NCBI RefSeq assembly: GCF_003589595.1 | Contig: NW_020654422.1 | Location: 5,174,694-5,238,693, forward strand | Source: Hyposmocoma kahamanoa | Lineage: Eukaryota; Arthropoda; Insecta; Lepidoptera; Cosmopterigidae | DNA: 64,000 nt | Direction: 5' to 3' | In this document: positions 1 to 9,375 of the stretch, piece by piece | Layout: every line of letters begins with the position of its first letter | Position numbering within the stretch: position 1 is the first letter of the stretch | The notes under the pieces: generated by a model | Database searches by the model: none | Seen by the model: only the letters and a program-made list of their open reading frames with translations | What the model was told of the DNA's origin: nothing | Program-made: the position numbers and the translations under genes

Positions 1-220
1 GTGCGTGTGCGTGTGCGTGTGCGTGTGCGTGTGCGTGTGCGTGTGCGCGTGCGCGTGCGCGTGCGCGTGCGCGTGCGCGTGCGCGTGCGTGCGCGTGCGC
101 GTGCGCGTGCGCGTGTGCGTGTGCGTGTGTGTGTGTGCGGATGTGTGTGTGTGTGTGTGGTTGTGTGTGTGTGTGGGTGTGGGTGTGTGTGGGTGTTTGG
201 GTGTTTGGGTGTGTGTGTGG

Positions 221-251
<31 letters not shown>

Positions 252-262
252 TGCGTGTATAT
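1..262. repeat. GT/GC-rich microsatellite
   Basis: The first 262 bases are almost pure alternating purine-pyrimidine: GTGC and GCGTGC units up to about 120, then GT runs with GTGTGG and GGGTGTTT variants. It is cut by the window edge, so its true length is unknown. The frames open across it encode only VRVR or VCVC repeats and are not genes. Such GTGCGT tracts can adopt Z-DNA, which is general knowledge and not shown here. Confidence 0.97.
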
Positions 263-305
263 GGGGGGGGTGTTTATTACTCATATAATAAGGTACAAAT
301 AGAAA

Positions 306-545
306 TTAGGGTTTCAAATAATTTCCCAGCTTTAATGCCTTGCAGCAGTGGATCTGAAGCACTCTTAGCTTCAGATCCACTGCTGCAAGTTGCTTTTTTA
401 TTAAGGCTGATTTAAATAAGGCTCTGAACCGGTTCGCACCAATTTTCTTCCTCATTGGTGGCGGTAGATCGTTCCATATCTTTGCCGCACTAAACCTGAA
501 GCAGCTCCTGTACCGTGACGACTTATGTATAGGAATCCTGAGCAT
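306..545 (-). pseudogene. C-terminal end of family K pol protein
   Basis: This 79-codon frame starts MLRIPIHKSSRYRSCFRFSA and carries AKIWNDLPPPMRKK, the conserved thumb-side C-terminus of CR1/Jockey RTs (a W-N-LP motif followed by F...L). Upstream, read through stops, the same strand has LQYACLVQRVVWKKEPEYL, so it belongs to the same copy as the RT core. The last part overlaps a 22-bp perfect hairpin (339-389), which replaces the normal terminus. Confidence 0.8.
339..389. repeat. 22-bp perfect inverted repeat
   Basis: The arms 339-360 and 368-389 are exact reverse complements separated by a 7-base loop (361-367, actctta). It lies at the 3' end of the family K LINE and includes its final codons. 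It could be a terminal hairpin of the LINE 3' end or a snap-back copy made during reverse transcription. Confidence 0.9.
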
Positions 546-984
546 GTCGCATGCAGTAGAGCGAAGACTCCTGTGCGTAACCTAAATCAACCAAGTGAGC
601 TTTTCAAAGAGATACTCAGGTTCCTTCTTCCATACCACTCTCTGAACCAAACAAGCATACTGGAGTTCTCTTCTCGCGTTCATGTTGAGGATTCCCTTTT
701 TTTTCAAATAGGGAGTAATGTGAACTCGCCTAGGCACAATGAAGGTAAAACGGACGCACTCATTTTGAACTCTCTGTATAGCTCACTCAGTGTTGGTTTT
801 AAGTCTCGGGGCGAAAACAGATCTACAGTAGTTGAAAGGGGATAACACCAGGAAATCCGTTAGGAGTAAACGTATCTCTTCCTTTATGTACGGCCTTATT
901 TGGTACAAGGTTTAACTTAAAGAAGTCATTTCTAATTTTCAAATTAACGTGCTCTAAGTACCTCTGTTTTTCATCCAAGATAAG

Positions 985-1698
985 TCACAGATTCCGTGCC
1001 GACTTGACCCGTTCCAAAACAACGTCATCAATTTTGATTTTTTTATCGCAGTCTAACACCTGTTTTATTTGTGTTTTAGTCCCCAAAACCAACATTTGTG
1101 ATTTCCTGGGATTGAGAACCAGAGAGTTCTTTTTTGACCAGATGTAAATATTTTGAAGATCATCATTAATTTTTTCTATTGCTCCTTGCAAGCTTCTTTC
1201 ATCAAATGAGTAGTATAATTGTGTGTCGTCTGCATATAAGTGATATTTACAGGATTTTATGCTTAATGGTAGATCTGCTGTAAAGATGGTGAAGACGATT
1301 GGACTCAATGATAAACCTTGCGGTGCAACTCGAATAAGTGTTCTAAATGTCGAATACATTTTAGCACCATCATTATTCTCCGTAACGACCATTTGCTCTC
1401 TGTCTGTCAAAAAAGATTTTATCCATTGACAGGCATTCGGCGAAAACCTGTAGAGTTTCAATTTTGCTAGAAGCAATTCCGGTTGCAAACAATCGAAAGC
1501 TCGAGAGTAATCCAGTAATATTAGTATACTACTTAACCCCATGTCCGAAGCTTCGGTAAGATCGTCAATAACATGAAGGAGAGCTATTTCTGTTCCGTGA
1601 TCTCTCCGGAACCCTGATTGATATTTAGGTATTATGTTTGTCTCGTCTAAAAATTTTTGTATTTGGACCAGGACCACCTTTTCTATCACTTTGGACAA
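985..1698 (-). pseudogene. reverse transcriptase core of family K LINE
   Basis: A 237-codon open frame covering the palm of a non-LTR reverse transcriptase. In order it shows QSGFRRDHGTEIALL (finger region), LLDYSRAFDCL (first catalytic aspartate), APQGLSLSPI in place of the usual PQGS, and LYADDTQLY (catalytic pair, about 1218-1241). The serine of PQGS is replaced by leucine, a sign of decay. The frame runs on past 985 as DEKQRYLEHVNLKIRN after a stop. An upstream part with KPWITD and K..YYNN, the linker between endonuclease and RT, lies at 2142-2510 in another frame, so the pol gene is broken. Confidence 0.88.
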
Positions 1699-2141
1699 TA
1701 CAGGAAGAATAGAGATTGGTCTTAGGTTTCTCAGTTCCTCAACAGAGTTTTTTTAGGAATGGGTTTCACTAATGCTCTTTTCCAACAAGTTGCAAAGGTG
1801 TTCGTCTCAATGGATTTATTCACTATTGTCGTAATTATGGAGAGTGTAGCATCAAGGGTTAGTTTGATCATGTCTATATTCACTTTGTCATGCCCCATGC
1901 TTTTGTTTTTATAGCAGAAACAATCTTATAGTAGTAGCTTGTAGTAGGTTTAAGTTCAAAGAACTTCACTTGTTGAAGATTGTCGATACTTAGTGTAAAA
2001 TTTTCAAAATCTACGTCGTTGCAGGCCAGGATATTTAAAAAATCATTCAATCATACCATTAATTTTTTCAGGGTTATTAAGGTTACGCGGAATTCTAGGT
2101 TTCTTGGATCGTTCAAACCTAGTGATTTTTTAAATGTTTTT

Positions 2142-2510
2142 TCAAAGCACATTTGGCTTGTTAATGTTATTATTAATGAAATTGTTATAATACGCCTTAG
2201 TTTCTCGCCTAATCGATGCGGTCACATAATTTTTTAGACTACGATAGTAATCTTTAGAGCTTTGTTTTGTTTGTGTTTTCTTTTTTTGGGCGTTTGATAG
2301 AGTCTCATCACGTAAGTTCATCATCAATTTTACTGTATCTGTGATCCATGGTTTTGGTTTATGTTTAACAATTATTTTCCTCATCGGTGTATGAACATCG
2401 AACAGATATAAAAAGTACCTATTAAACGTTTCTACCATATGATCAACATTTTCCAAGTCACATATTGATTGCCATGGAATAGAATTACGCGAGTAAGTTC
2501 CGTTACTTTT
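2142..2510 (-). pseudogene. endonuclease-RT linker of family K LINE
   Basis: An open minus-strand frame with IPWQSICDLENVD, KHKPKPWITD and a basic tail ending YYNNFINN. This pattern lies between the endonuclease and RT domains of CR1/Jockey pol proteins. It ends at a stop at 2142, and about 450 bases of decayed sequence separate it from the RT core. A shorter frame at 2432-2620 is a shadow of it. Confidence 0.7.
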
Positions 2511-2733
2511 ATATTATAATGTGTGATAACCGCGTTAGTTTTCATAATAAAATGTAGAAATTTGTTTAAGCACTTACATGATTTAATACTTCGTTTTTGG
2601 TTCAAAAAGCTAGTTATCATTTCAGACGCAATGTAACCAAATTCGATGTATTGTTTGTGCTTTACGAGAGGATAAATCTTAGCTAATATTATTAAGTGTT
2701 GTTTTCTAATTATTATATAAACGATTTACTAGG
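2511..2733. other. no recognisable feature
   Basis: AT-rich sequence between the LINE and the candidate exon. On the minus strand it would be the 3' untranslated region of the exon at 2734-3120. No good AATAAA is seen right after that stop; the nearest minus-strand aataaaatg is at about 2545. Confidence 0.4.
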
Positions 2734-3120
2734 CTATCTACGAATCATATTAACTAGGTCTCGAGTATTTATGTGGTCTGTGGTCTCGATCATGGCTTCT
2801 TTGTTAACAAATATCGCATCAGCTGGACAGCTCAAATTGAGTAAGACCATAAAGAGGGGCGCGGACGTAGTTTGAATTGGTTCAGTTAAATCAGTCATCA
2901 GACGTGATCCGATGACATGACGGTCATTGGCGGGATTGCCATATGAAAATAAGTAGTGAAGTTGACGGTCAAGGCTTATAGACAAGCGCGCATTGACAAG
3001 AGAGACTTTTGTGTAACTTGCTTCGAAAGCGAAGATGTGCGGCCGCTCTCTGTGAACTTGCCGCGTAATATTTAGAATCTGTTTTAACCTGATCCGTCTT
3101 TTGTACTTTGGAACTAATTG
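2734..3120 (-). CDS. candidate terminal exon of an unrecognised host gene
   Basis: A minus-strand frame of 128 codons plus stop (TAG, about 2734). It has no ATG near its start and instead opens directly after a pyrimidine tract and TTTTTTCACAG (3131-3121), a good 3' splice site; the upstream frame closes at about 3157. The predicted peptide begins QLVPKYKRRIRLKQ and includes SYTKVSLVNARLSISLDRQ and FVNKEAMIETTDHINTRD. Composition is balanced and protein-like, unlike the AT-rich random frames around it. I do not recognise the family; it lacks RT, transposase, zinc-knuckle or protease motifs. It could also be part of an unknown transposon gene. No partner exon was identified, so gene status is an inference. 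Confidence 0.4.
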   Translation of the reverse strand, partial: QLVPKYKRRIRLKQILNITRQVHRERPHIFAFEASYTKVSLVNARLSISLDRQLHYLFSYGNPANDRHVIGSRLMTDLTEPIQTTSAPLFMVLLNLSCPADAIFVNKEAMIETTDHINTRDLVNMIRR

Positions 3121-3545
3121 CTGTGAAAAAATAAAACAATGAATTGCATTAAACTGATCTTATTATTTCACCATCGGCTGAACGAATTGATAACGAAGAG
3201 TGAATAAGCCAATTATCAAATAATTCCTGACTAAATCAGCGAAGAGGATGTTTCCCTCAACGTCTCCCTTACGGTCATAACTGCGACATATTTAAGCCTT
3301 TTTAGCCTATGTTATTAATATTTAAGTGTAATATTCGGTACTCGGTGTGTTTATAGTTACATACATAGTTTTTTCTGTATTCATACATATTGTAAAGATT
3401 GTTTGTACCAGAATAAATGAAGTAAATAAATAAATAATTTTATGTATTAATATCTACAGTTTGTACTAAAGTGATTTGTATAAAAAATCTTATTCCTTAA
3501 AATAAATAAAACAAAAATAAAGTATTAATGATTGTATAAGAAACC
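3121..3545. other. possible intron flank, otherwise no recognisable feature
   Basis: AT-rich DNA upstream (minus sense) of the candidate exon, beginning with the polypyrimidine tract and acceptor at 3121-3135. No coding frame, tRNA or known repeat was seen. Poly-A-rich stretches at 3415-3530 are low complexity. Confidence 0.35.
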
Positions 3546-3564
3546 GTGATAGCCTAATAGCACA

Positions 3565-4397
3565 GTGCCATATCTTTCTACATAAGTTTTGTTTATAGTG
3601 CCCCTCTCTATGAACCTCTTGGTTATGCGAGAAGGGCACTATGATCTATGCGAGCGAGCTAGCCCGGGACCATCTAAGTCTGGTCCTTACCCCGTACTAG
3701 CACGTTTGCACGTACTTCATCCGGTTTTCTGTAAGGCTAGTGCATTATGTAAGCCGTCCCGGGTGCACGCGCAGTACCCTTCCTATTTTCCAGATAGGTA
3801 CCGGAGCTGTACGCACGCTCACGTTCCGCTGCGCATTGCACAACAAGCGGTTGCCACCGGTTAGCCGTCGACTCTGAGTCCACTACCAAATCTCCTCATA
3901 GGTGGCGAAGCTATAAGGCACGCTCACTTCCCGACGCCGAAAAAAAACGACGTCTATCCAGTTCCCAATAACCTAAGCGGCTGAAGGGACCGGAGGATAT
4001 CTAGCTTATCCTATACTCGCTCTCCGGGCTAGTGCCGGAGATGCCAGTCGCAGTGTCCCGCGACATTGTCCGGACATAACTTCCAACTTAAAGGGCAACT
4101 CACGTGCCCCTAGCGTCTCCTCGCTTCAGGTCCTCAACTAGACCGCTACTAAGACGCGCTAGCTGCTCACGAGACAGACAGCCCGGATACATGCAACCGG
4201 GGCAGACAAACATGTCCGTCTCTGCATCTTACCACAAACCCCAGCGAGTCCATACCCAAGTCCGGGTCCGCCAGAGACGCCTGCAAAGGCGTATCACTGG
4301 CGAAAGGCCCGGACGCCCGCTGTACCCTGGTCTTGCCGTTGAGCCCGTAGTCTCTCCGGAAAACCCTATCTCTCGGGTCGGTAAATAGGGACATGTG
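3565..4397. mobile_element. GC-rich insertion of unknown class
   Basis: About 830 bases with much higher GC than the AT-rich surroundings and sharp edges. The 11-mer ctaatagcaca occurs just outside both ends (3554-3564 and 4398-4408), as a target-site duplication would. Near the left end an imperfect inverted repeat (3596-3641) forms a hairpin. No RT, transposase or long convincing ORF is present; a minus frame at 4394-4167 has no known motif. The left flank, gtgatagcctaatag, resembles the head of tRNA-type SINE-D, whose body resumes after 4470, so the island may have landed inside that SINE. Alternatives are an LTR or LINE 5' region. Confidence 0.4.
3596..3641. repeat. imperfect hairpin at the edge of the GC-rich island
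   Basis: Arms of about 21 bases (tagtgcccctctctatgaacc and its near reverse complement ending gggcacta), with a few mismatches and a 2-4 base loop. Confidence 0.6.
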
Positions 4398-4464
4398 CTA
4401 ATAGCACAATGTAAAGAACATAGACTGTGCTAATAGCGTACTATTAGCATAGATCATTAGTAGA

Positions 4465-4762
4465 TTATTACTGACTGACGGACTGGCCGTATGGGTTCGA
4501 ACCGGGCTCGCTCCTCTAAGTTTCTCGAAATTATTGTGCGAAATTTAATTTGAAATTCACCGAAAGGCATGAACCTAGGAAAGCCAAGGTAAATATTGAG
4601 ATAAAACCTGCACATCGAAGAAGGTTCATAATCCTCGGAAAAACGGATGACATTCCCCCGCATTGGGCCAGCGTGACAGAGTATATAGTCTAAAACGCTC
4701 ACCTGTGAAGTGACCCGTGCCAAACAGTGGGAAGTATAAATGGGTTGATGATGATAATAAAG
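4465..4762 (+). mobile_element. tRNA-type SINE, family D
   Basis: The copy has a box-B-like gggttcgaacc (4493-4503), a body with attgggccagcgtg (4663-4676) and gacccgtgcc (4710-4719), and a terminal gggttgatgatgataataa. This layout (tRNA head, conserved gggccagcgtgg...gacccgtgct body, GAT-type tail) is that of a SINE class common in Lepidoptera. A second, minus-strand copy is at 58222-58402. The minus frame across it is a chance ORF. Confidence 0.8.
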
Positions 4763-5149
4763 ACTACATAGTAAGGCCCTATTCATAGTAAAATTTAGCA
4801 TCGGCCGCCCACAATTTTCAGATAACATATTTAATGATGAATCCGTACTCCAATCAGTCGAAACGTAATTTCAGCGATGATGCATCGGAGTCAATTAATC
4901 GATACTTGCGCAAAATTAATTACATCTCATTTCTAGCTCATTGCCCGCACTCGTTTATTTAATTATTTCCATTCCAACCAACAGATTCTTGGGCACAGAC
5001 CTACCTCTGCGTAACAACCTGTTATATCCAACACGTTTGTTATCAACACGAAATATTACGAAGTATCAAATATTAAAATCTTTCGATTAGTATGTAAAAA
5101 CTTTTGATTATGATATGGAATTACACGACTTAATTCTGCTTTCATCTTT
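4763..5149. other. no recognisable feature
   Basis: AT-rich sequence; no frame, RNA or repeat shared with the rest of the window was noticed. Confidence 0.4.
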
Positions 5150-5403
5150 CCATCACCGGGGGACTAGACACAGGCTGGGGTTCCACCCCTATGTTGCAGA
5201 TATTCCAAGGATTCGCACGAAGCGTTACGCTTTCACATTTATATGACGAACCGCTACGGAGTGGAATTCTCTGCCTGCAGACATGTTCCCTGAACATTAA
5301 AGGCATTACTTATGTGTGCATACTCCATCGTCGACCTTATCGTCACTTTCCATCAGGTGGTAAGGAGGTCAAATGCGTATTTACATTTGTATATAAAAGA
5401 TAA
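5150..5403 (+). mobile_element. 3' end of Jockey-like LINE (family J), copy 1
   Basis: The sequence matches the minus-strand copy at 59478-60015: the end of the pol frame (cggggg actag, then a block encoding RLGFHPYVVDIP-like residues through a frameshift, then a broken form of the WNSLPA motif) followed by the 3' UTR with ctttccatcaggtgg and gaggtcaaatgcg. Only about 250 bases remain. The frame at 5191-5403 is an out-of-phase reading of the same stretch. Confidence 0.7.
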
Positions 5404-5545
5404 AAAAATCCTTGCCTGCAGACATATTCCCTGAACGCCAAATATAGCTTTCGCCTGTTCAAGGCGAAAGTGAACAGCATTATTTAGGTATGCGTGCTCC
5501 ACTGTCGTCGACCTCATTTTCAGAGTTGGAGATCAAATGCGCAAA
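5404..5545 (+). mobile_element. 3' end of family J LINE, copy 2
   Basis: Immediately after copy 1, the stretch cttgcctgcagacat...ccctgaac is repeated, followed by the gcattatttaggtatgcgtgctcca UTR block and gatcaaatgcgcaaatag. It contains a small hairpin (ctttcgcc-tgttcaa-ggcgaaag, about 5448-5470). The tandem arrangement suggests two independent truncated insertions or a local duplication. Confidence 0.65.
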
Positions 5546-5659
5546 TAGTTTGTTATAAAAAACGATGTTAAATGTTTTGTCAAATGCATTTTGACATGAA
5601 ATACAGTTTAAGGTAATGTTGTGTCGAATTACAATGTACGATGACCTATTGTACGATAC

Positions 5660-6905
5660 CTAGAAGATCACTCCATAATTTATGATCGGCAGTATGGGTT
5701 TCGTCCGAAACGATCAACGGGTGACCTTCTAGCGTACTTATCGCATATTTGGGGTGAGGCTATAGACAAACGTGGCGAGTCGTTGGCTGTTAGCCTCGAT
5801 ATAGCCAAAGCGTTCGATCGGGTCTGGCACAAAGCTCTTCTCTCCAAGCTCCCGGCGTACGGTTTGCCAGCCCAGTTATGCAGCTGGATTGCCGATTTCC
5901 TTCGTGAGCGGAGAATTCGCGTCGTTTCTGACGGCAGCATTTCGAGGTTCGTGAATGTGAACGCCGTACCGCAGGGATCCGTTCTATCTCACCACGCTTT
6001 TCCTTTTGCATATCAATGATATGCTTCCACTTGGGAATATTCATTGTTATGCAGATGATAGCACTGTTCATGGGGGATATCACGGATTCCCCGCAGCTGG
6101 GCGCGCCGATACTGACAGAGAGCGATCTAATCTTGTCGGTGAGCTCAATAGGATATTGGACCTCATCTCTGCATGGGGATCTAGAAATCTTGTTGAGTTC
6201 AACGCCAAGAAAACACAGGTTTGCGCGTTAACAACAAAATTGTCGCCGTTCCTTCCCATGCCTTCTCTGATGAGCACAGCACTCTCACCTCAGAGCAGTT
6301 TTACCTTGCTCGGTATGGAAATCTGCCGTGATTTGAATCCAAGGAGCTACATCGAATCTGTGATCAAAACAGCCTCACGGAAACTCGGAGTCCTGAACAA
6401 GGTGCGACGTTTTTTCACGCCGGACCAGTTATGCCTGCTGTACAAAACACAGGTCCGGTCTTGCGTTGAGTATTGTTCGCACTTGTGGGACGGCTCCGCC
6501 AAGTACCTACTCGATGCCTTGGATAAATTACAGCGTCGTGCTACTCGAATTATAGGCGACGAAGAGGTCTCATCACGCCTTGAACCTCTGCAACTGCGTA
6601 GAGATGTTGCATCGCTTAGCGCCTTTTACCGCATGTACCATGGTGAGTGCTCTGAAGAGCTGTTCAACCTCATCCTCCCTTCCCCGTTCCTGCTCAGAAG
6701 CACGCGTGCTGGCCTTCGTAGTCACCGTTTCACTACCTGCCGCATTCCATCGCGTACTAAAAGGTTTGGTGGCTCCTTTCTCTGCCGCACGGTTGACAAA
6801 TGGAACTCCCTTCCGGCACATGTCTTCCCTCCCTCTTATGATATGGGATCCTTCAAACGAGGCGTGAAGAGGCATATTGTAGGCAGGCAGGGTGGAGGTG
6901 GCTAG
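5660..6905 (+). pseudogene. Jockey-type reverse transcriptase, one frameshift
   Basis: About 415 codons of a LINE pol protein. The first part (to about 5990) carries AVSLDIAKAFDRVWHKAL (catalytic aspartate) and AVPQGSVLS (5963-5990). A one-base shift near 5993 moves the frame, which continues as LLHINDML, CYADDSTVH (6043-6067, catalytic YADD), NAKKTQVCAL, LDALDKLQRRATRIIGD, YRMYHGECSEELFNL and finally WNSLPAHVFP. ORF1 and the endonuclease are absent. Apart from the shift the 300-codon second half (6006-6905) has no stop, so this copy is fairly young. YADDS instead of YADDT is shared with other family members here, except copy 16634-17520. Confidence 0.88.
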
Positions 6906-7013
6906 TGCAGTGAGGGTTTCATCGCTGCACTAGGTTCCTTTGCGTTTGGATACCACTTTCCACTTAACATCAGGTGGAGTGAAGTCATTTGCCTGTCAAG
7001 TATAAAAAAAAAA
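5660..7013 (+). mobile_element. 5'-truncated Jockey-like LINE with RT (family J, subfamily 1)
   Basis: The element begins abruptly inside the RT finger region (about 5660, reading DHSIIYDRQYGFRPKRSTGDLL) and continues through the whole RT and C-terminus to a stop at about 6905. A ~95-base 3' UTR with tttccacttaacatcaggtgg follows, then an A-run (7002-7011). Other copies of the family are at 5150, 5404, 9936, 16634, 45510 and 59478. It is truncated at the 5' end and carries at least one frameshift. Confidence 0.88.
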
Positions 7014-7440
7014 CCTTAAAGCATAGATATAACTGTATGCATATATTCAAGCTTAAAATAGAACAGAAAATATTTTCATTCAAAGGCGTGATGCGGTGTC
7101 TCCTAAAATTCAATCCGTGTTTCCCAAACTCCCCTCACATTATTTATAGAGGAAGAAACATTTCGTTTTCTTCGATATTAATGACCTACTATTTATAGTA
7201 ATTTGAGCTTGCGCGAAATGAAAATGATGCCCTATTTATTTCTTTTAGGTTCATGGTTAATTTTCCAGTCGTTACGCTAATAGATTATTTCAAGACACTG
7301 GGTTTGAAATTTTATGTAATATTGAATTAAAAAGAATATAGCAGAAATATATTTATTATTAGCAGAAATCGGATTAGTCTAAGTATATATATCTAAACTT
7401 CAAGTAATACACTAATACATTATCCAACGTGGGATACAGT
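7014..7440. other. no recognisable feature
   Basis: AT-rich sequence following the A-tail of the J element. Nothing shared with other parts of the window was noticed. Confidence 0.4.
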
Positions 7441-7539
7441 TATCCAATGATTAAAAAAAAAATCAAGATAGTTATATTTTGTCGCGTTACATTTTTGAAG
7501 AAGAAAGAATTACAAAGTAAAAAATGCGAAAACATTGAG

Positions 7540-7770
7540 ACTGTAGTAGAGTAGAGTAGGTTGTAGTTGAAAATACGAGAAGGCGGAGACACGGAGTTGG
7601 AGGCCTCTCTCGAGAGTTGGAGACCGAGGACAACGATGCTGAACCGGAAGTCAGACAGGTTGTTGGCGAGATAGCGGTTGAAGTGCAGGACCGGAGGGTG
7701 GCACGGTTGATGGCGAGACAACGTATAACAGCAAGTTGTACTTGGAGGTGTAGTTTTACTTCATGTTGAG
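7540..7770 (+). other. purine-rich stretch with a short unrecognised frame
   Basis: This 230-base block is richer in G and A than its surroundings. One plus frame (about 7562-7763) reads GGLSRELETEDNDAEPEV and VEVQDRRVARLMARQR, acidic then basic, and ends at a stop. The overlapping minus frames are longer but serine/threonine-rich and unconvincing. No family is recognised; it may be an exon scrap or part of an old repeat. Confidence 0.2.
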
Positions 7771-7855
7771 AGTGCATCACACGTATATAGCTGCTCCACA
7801 CTCGCACGATATAGGTGAGGTACATAGTCGGAGCAGGAAGGTGTAAAGAAGAAGT

Positions 7856-8160
7856 TAGTGGCAGTAGAGGTCCTTGTGAAAGAGTTCGTCCAGGGAAATA
7901 CTGCCACCCTACCTATTTCTGCGGCCAAGCAGTAATGTCAGCATTACTGTGTTCTGGTTTTGAAGGGTAAGGGTGCTGGTGAAATTACAGACATATGGGA
8001 CTTGTCAACTTATACCTCAGGGTAACGGGCGCATTAGCAGTGCCCCTCAGATCCTTGCGATTTAAAGCTCTGGGTGGCACTGTAACTGTTATGGACAGGC
8101 CTGTAGCGTACCATCAGCCGCACAACTTATTCATCCCGTCACTTGATATTACAAAAAACA
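7856..8160 (+). mobile_element. S1 SINE-like element, near full length
   Basis: This is the reference copy of the family that recurs most in this window. It starts gtggcagtagag, has gttcgtccagggaa, ctacctatttctg, agcagtaatgtcagcattactg, gggacttgtcaactta, gtgcccctcagat and tttaaagctctgggtggcact, and ends gtcacttgatattacaaaaaac, an A-rich tail that fixes the sense strand as plus. There is no coding potential and no clear tRNA box pair. Its ~300-bp size and A-tail suggest a SINE or similar non-autonomous retroelement. Confidence 0.85.
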
Positions 8161-8207
8161 AGACCAAGCTTTGCGAGAGTCCTTCATCTTGAAAACAATT
8201 AAAATTC

Positions 8208-8245
8208 GACTTCTTAGGTTTTCGCGATTGTTACATGTAGGAAGT
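8208..8245 (+). repeat. fragment of dispersed repeat R3
   Basis: A 5' fragment with ttaggttttcgcgattgtta followed by gaagtgaaacta. Longer copies are at 18930, 34032, 47935 and 49655. Confidence 0.6.
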
Positions 8246-8264
8246 GAAACTAATTTTAATCGAC

Positions 8265-8505
8265 TTCAAATAAAGGAGGAGGTTTTCAATTCGACTGTAT
8301 TTTTTTTGTATGTACCTTATGCAATGACGGCATTTGTGAACCGATTTTGATGATTCTTTTTTTGTTGGAAAGAGAGTACCTCAGTATTAGACCCACTTAC
8401 AGGTGGAATAATAGAGTATGAATCCGGTTTCGTGCACTTTCCGGTAACCGATTGCAATAAAATTAATAATTCTACGAACTTTCTAAAATTACATATTTAA
8501 TATTT
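8265..8505 (+). repeat. dispersed repeat R2, copy 1
   Basis: Shares tcaattcgactgtattttt, gtgaaccgattttgatgatt, ttgttggaaagag, ggatgaatccggttt-like and ctttccggtaaccgatt segments with copies at 9112-9375 and 20740-20990. It has no coding capacity. The class is unknown; it may be the 3' part of a non-autonomous element. Confidence 0.65.
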
Positions 8506-9111
8506 AATTACCGATGAAATGTGATTCCGTTTGTTTTGTAATTAGATGTTTTGCTGTTTTTCCCACACCACCGAATAGAACAGCATGGCTTTTTTAGAGA
8601 TATTATCTTTATTACAATAAATTCAGAATATTGTTTGGAATATACGGAGACGTACACACAGGTCAGTAGCTGGCCTGTCTATATTTCAGTGCAAACGATA
8701 GTTGATATTTAATAAGAGCTGTATCTCTAATGTGTTACCAGGAATATATGGCCCTTATTTCGTCTCTGTTTCTGGTTATATACTCGATGCTCAGAAGTGT
8801 CGATAAGCAAATACATACTATTATATATAATTCCACGGAATATGATAGGTCAACAATGTTCACATTACTGCGCAGCATAAATTGTTATTTCCAGTTCATT
8901 CCTCATCCACCATGCTCTGATCCTCTTTGTTTAATAATCTGGCGTAACTGTATAATTACAGTTTGTATCGGAGATAATCCCTCTCAATGGTATAATCGTA
9001 TTACATGTGAGTTATCAATGAAGCAGAATAATACGTCATAGTGCTGTAGTGCTAGCCAACAAAATAAATGTATTTCGTAGAAACATACATTACAAAATTT
9101 GTAATTCGCCG
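8506..9111. other. no recognisable feature
   Basis: AT-rich sequence between two R2 copies. A 103-codon plus frame at 8730-9041 has no motif and is probably chance. Confidence 0.35.
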
Positions 9112-9375
9112 ATTTCAAAAGAAAAAGAGGTGATTTTCAATTCGATTGTATTTTTTTGCATGCACGTTACCGTGAACCGATTTTGATGATTTTTTTTTTG
9201 TTGGAAAGAGTAGTACCTCGATAGTGGTCCTATTTAAATTTAAAAAAAAAATATCCCCTTCTCTAAGGGTGACAAGCTAGGGGATGAATCCGGTTTCGGT
9301 AACACTTTCCGGTAACCGATTTCAACAAAACTTGGCAACTAGAATTCCATGAACTTTTAAAGTCGGTTTTTTATG
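9112..9375 (+). repeat. dispersed repeat R2, copy 2
   Basis: Contains ttttcaattcgattgtattt, gtgaaccgattttgatgatt, ttgttggaaagagtagtacct, gggatgaatccggtttc and ctttccggtaaccgatttca, in the same order and orientation as copies 1 and 3. It is the most complete of the three, ending near gaattccatgaacttttaaag. Confidence 0.7.

Larger units (their letters stand above)
339..2510 (-). mobile_element. 5'-truncated CR1/Jockey-type non-LTR retrotransposon (family K)
   Basis: One LINE remnant read on the minus strand, from a linker region upstream of the RT (about 2510) through the RT domain (1698-985) to the typical C-terminal block with the motif FSAAKIWNDLP (about 500-440). The endonuclease and ORF1 are missing, as usual for 5'-truncated LINEs. 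Between 845 and 570 the C-terminal region is partly deleted and has stops. The clade is judged from YADDTQLY and the C-terminal AKIWNDLP block; CR1 versus Jockey cannot be settled by eye. Confidence 0.85.

Noticed and set aside
1..415. Two plus-strand frames of 95 and 136 codons
   Set aside because: They are readings of a GT/GC microsatellite (VRVR, VCVC) and not genes.
4457..4828. A 123-codon minus frame
   Set aside because: It lies across the SINE-D copy read antisense and has no protein motif.
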